DNA from: a virus
Reading direction: 5' to 3' (one strand)
IMG/VR virus record: IMGVR_UViG_3300025810_000077
Span: 1 to 24,689 of that record
Length of the DNA: 24,689 nt
The position numbers were made by a program, and so were the translations under genes. Shown here in pieces: positions 22,298 to 24,689 of the stretch. Every line of letters begins with the position of its first letter. The stretch's first letter is position 1. The notes below the pieces were generated by a model. The model was not told the origin of the DNA, searched no databases, and saw only the letters and a list, made by a program, of their open reading frames with translations.

Positions 22298-24689
22298 GTG
22301 GCCAACTACAATGAAGACGATATAGACTTTGACGCAATCATAAACATGCGTCCAACAAATGACACAAGTGTCCCTACTTTTGATTACTCAGACAACATCA
22401 ACCCAAAAACAATATTATCCAATCCAAGTTTTCTTGCCGATGTAAGAGACGTTATGGCTTCGCAAGGTCAATTCTTTGACAATGACGAAGACATGATCGA
22501 CGAGTTCTTTTCAGAGCGCAACTGGAGAGATATGAACTTAGCGGCGGCGGCTTTTGGAGACGCTGGAGCCTTGGCTACAGCAAGAGCCGCTCCAGATACT
22601 CGTGAAAAAATGGGTCGAATACAAAAGGTCTTCACACAATACCCCATGTTCTGGCAAGACGGCGGTCGCGGGTGGCTCAAAGGTTTATCCGACGCAGTGC
22701 CTGCGGCACTGCTTGCTGTTGAAAACCTATTCCCTGGAATTTCTGGCTACAAGGTTGGTGCGGCGGCGGCTAAAGCTGGCGCATCAGGACTCGTCAGAGG
22801 CGCTGGAAAAGGTGCCGCCGTAGCCGCTGGAACAGAAGCCATACTGGGCGCTGGCATCAGCGCAACCAACCAAGCAACAGACCTTGTTACTGGAGCGCAA
22901 GATGAGTTCAGCACCGCAGATCTCGCTATAGAAGCTGGCCTTGGCGCTGGCCTCGGAGGAGTTTTGGGTGGCGTCATCGGTGGTGTTGGTGGGGCAATGG
23001 GAGCCAGAACCACACGACAGCAAATGGCAATGCGAGACGTACTCCTTGAAACCAAGGAAGCGCGTCTAAAGGCTGACCCTTCTGCCGACACCTCTGACCT
23101 AGATGAGGAACTAGAAAAAGTATACAGGGCAATGGGCGAAGCGCCAACGATGGCTCCTGACTCTGACACTGAACCAGAACCAGAAGTGACACCAGACGTA
23201 GAAGTTGAAGAGCCAGCACAGCCCAAGTCAATGTTTGATGGCCCTGATGGCTTTGATGCAGTTGACTTCGAGTCAATGGCTCAAGAAGAACTCATTATTG
23301 CAGAAGCAATCAACGATGATTACGGAGGAGAGCTAGGCCAGATAGCAGAGGGCATTGGCAGAGAAAGGCTAAACGATCCAAGCCGCCCTGAAATAAAAGC
23401 TGACTTCAAAGAGTTTACCTTACGCATTGGTAGAGCAGGCAAATACAGAAGCTTGATGGCAAGGAAAGCTGAGTACGACGAGCTATCCGAAAAAATTGCA
23501 TCAGCAAAATCAGCGTCCGAAGTAGCAAAGCTCGAAACAGCTAGAGCAAAGATAGAGGTAAGCCTAAGAGGAATATTAAAAGCAAAGAGGCAAAGTGATT
23601 CCGCACTTGCTGACGCTGTCGATACCCAAGTGGAGGACTTGAGCGAGTTCACAGGAGAGGGATTTAAGAAGAGAACCTCCGAGCCTGAAGCTCCGTTCCA
23701 GCCATCAACAGAAGGTGACTTCCCTACAGCAGATGCTGTTCAGGAGCGCATGTTCCAGTCCGACCTTGAAGGCGCACCTACCCCTGAAGTAGAGACACCA
23801 GCAGAAGCACCAGTTGTCGAAGGACAAGCGTTCACCGCAGACACATTGCCTGAGTTTAAGGACAATGCAGAAGACTTCGTAAATGAAATGCTTTTCGATT
23901 CAGTGCCAACAGTTCGCCAAAATTTCATAAATAGTCTTGATAAGAATGCTAATGATCCTTCGGCCATAATTAAATTTGCAGAGTTAAGAGGGAAAAAATT
24001 AGATCTTGCCGAAACAAAAGCCGCACTACAAAAACTCAAGGGCGAAATGAACACATCCTTCGAGGGCGATACTCCAGACCCAGTATCGAGTGACGCGCCA
24101 AGACTGCAAGGCAAAGAGTTCAAGGCTTACGAAAGCCGTTTAATGAAAGCCGCGTTGAGTGGCCTCGACCTGTCACGAATAGAAGGCGACCAGATCAGGG
24201 AGCAATTCGTCTCTGGACTTATGCGAATTGTAAGAAACTCAAACGATGGCGAACGCCTTGCTCAAGACGTTAGCGAGCCACGGATACGGTCATTCCTAGT
24301 CAATACCGCCAAAGAACGATACAAGATCGCACTTGAAACAAATGACAAAGGAACTGCATCGGCTCTTGGCAAGGACGACGCACAGTTCTTCGACAACAAA
24401 GCGGGCAAACGCATCGGTGGACTGGGTGGCGTAGACAGAACTGGGAGAGTTCAGTCAGGTGACAAGAGTGATCTATCCGAACTGATTGCAGAAGCGGAAA
24501 TCAACGCCGCTTACAACGACACCCTATCGATCAAAGATCAAGAGCTTGGCAAAGAAAAGCCTGTAGTCGTGGAAGCAGTTGCGAAAGCACGCGGAAGGAT
24601 ACGCGCAAACCAAAGCATCAATTCCAAAGACACACGCTACAACGCTGGCGACATCATCCGATGGGACAACGTATCCAAGAAAGCAGAAG
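22298..24689 (+). CDS. Giant virion protein, N-terminal part (runs off window)
   Basis: An ORF of at least 797 codons with no stop before the window end. GTG at 22298 is chosen because GGAG lies 7 bases upstream; the first in-frame ATG is 16 codons later. Residues about 60-130 contain 'MIDEFFSERNWRDMNLAAAA' and 'MFWQDGGRGWLKGLSDAVPA', helical. Residues about 150-235 are Ala/Gly-rich and hydrophobic, ending in a glycine-zipper stretch (EAGLGAGLGGVLGGVIGGVG), a likely membrane-inserting segment. Two acidic Pro-rich linkers follow at about 285-310 and 462-512, separated by charged helices. As the last and longest gene after the ejection candidates, it resembles the large ejected proteins of short-tailed phages, some of which carry a lytic transglycosylase or other enzyme. 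No such domain is visible in the part seen. Confidence 0.8.
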   Translation, partial: MANYNEDDIDFDAIINMRPTNDTSVPTFDYSDNINPKTILSNPSFLADVRDVMASQGQFFDNDEDMIDEFFSERNWRDMNLAAAAFGDAGALATARAAPDTREKMGRIQKVFTQYPMFWQDGGRGWLKGLSDAVPAALLAVENLFPGISGYKVGAAAAKAGASGLVRGAGKGAAVAAGTEAILGAGISATNQATDLVTGAQDEFSTADLAIEAGLGAGLGGVLGGVIGGVGGAMGARTTRQQMAMRDVLLETKEARLKADPSADTSDLDEELEKVYRAMGEAPTMAPDSDTEPEPEVTPDVEVEEPAQPKSMFDGPDGFDAVDFESMAQEELIIAEAINDDYGGELGQIAEGIGRERLNDPSRPEIKADFKEFTLRIGRAGKYRSLMARKAEYDELSEKIASAKSASEVAKLETARAKIEVSLRGILKAKRQSDSALADAVDTQVEDLSEFTGEGFKKRTSEPEAPFQPSTEGDFPTADAVQERMFQSDLEGAPTPEVETPAEAPVVEGQAFTADTLPEFKDNAEDFVNEMLFDSVPTVRQNFINSLDKNANDPSAIIKFAELRGKKLDLAETKAALQKLKGEMNTSFEGDTPDPVSSDAPRLQGKEFKAYESRLMKAALSGLDLSRIEGDQIREQFVSGLMRIVRNSNDGERLAQDVSEPRIRSFLVNTAKERYKIALETNDKGTASALGKDDAQFFDNKAGKRIGGLGGVDRTGRVQSGDKSDLSELIAEAEINAAYNDTLSIKDQELGKEKPVVVEAVAKARGRIRANQSINSKDTRYNAGDIIRWDNVSKKAE

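Noticed and set aside
1-24689. tRNA genes, integrase or attachment sites
   Set aside because: No cloverleaf-like sequence or recombinase signature was seen on reading both strands; a dedicated tRNA scan was not possible.

Overview
The window is one strand-uniform block of late virion genes from a tailed double-stranded DNA phage. Every supported gene lies on the + strand. Genes are packed with 1-8 base overlaps (ATGA, TAATG, TGATG, TTGA) or short Shine-Dalgarno-bearing gaps, and no gap exceeds 190 bases. There is no sheath, baseplate or tape-measure gene. The tail genes are an adaptor of about 174 aa, a propeller-like nozzle protein of about 509 aa and a fibre, followed by four large internal-virion candidates, so a short-tailed (podovirus-like) particle is the best reading. 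The capsid protein has the signature of the SU10/DUF5309 capsid family. Several small proteins (KKGLY basic peptide, C-x2-C ribbon, mini MscS-like protein) belong to types I associate with phages of marine bacteria. The host cannot be fixed from this sequence. No tRNA, integrase, replication, packaging or lysis gene is visible.

Layout. 1-2055: 3' part of the portal gene and a coiled-coil partner. 2092-7372: an adhesion block holding fibre 1, small beta proteins, a 570 aa aromatic-rich candidate receptor binder, and a two-gene cassette present twice around it; much of this block is visibly AT-richer than its surroundings. 7374-9505: small genes, the scaffold candidate, two basic proteins and a Cys-rich protein. 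9693-10871: major capsid protein, followed by a strong intrinsic terminator at 10888-10932. 10953-11543: a 30 aa Lys-rich peptide, a zinc-ribbon protein and a one-helix MscS-like protein. 11603-15539: a small unknown protein, tail adaptor, tail nozzle and fibre 2. 15539-24689: five virion proteins, most likely internal or ejected; the last is a very large protein that runs off the window.

How the genes fit. Portal, scaffold and capsid protein build the procapsid. Adaptor and nozzle form the stubby tail. Two fibres with related N-terminal mounting domains, plus the duplicated adhesion cassette, would handle host recognition. The 3' third encodes proteins likely packaged inside the head or delivered into the cell.

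The most interesting non-coding signal is the 8-mer GGGACGAC. It occurs six times on the + strand, always followed by four A/C bases, always at or near the end of one gene and 37-182 bases before the start of a major structural gene. Three of the leaders that follow it can fold a hairpin onto the ribosome-binding site. I read this as a phage-specific expression element (transcript start, processing site or protein-binding leader). Its function is inferred, not shown.
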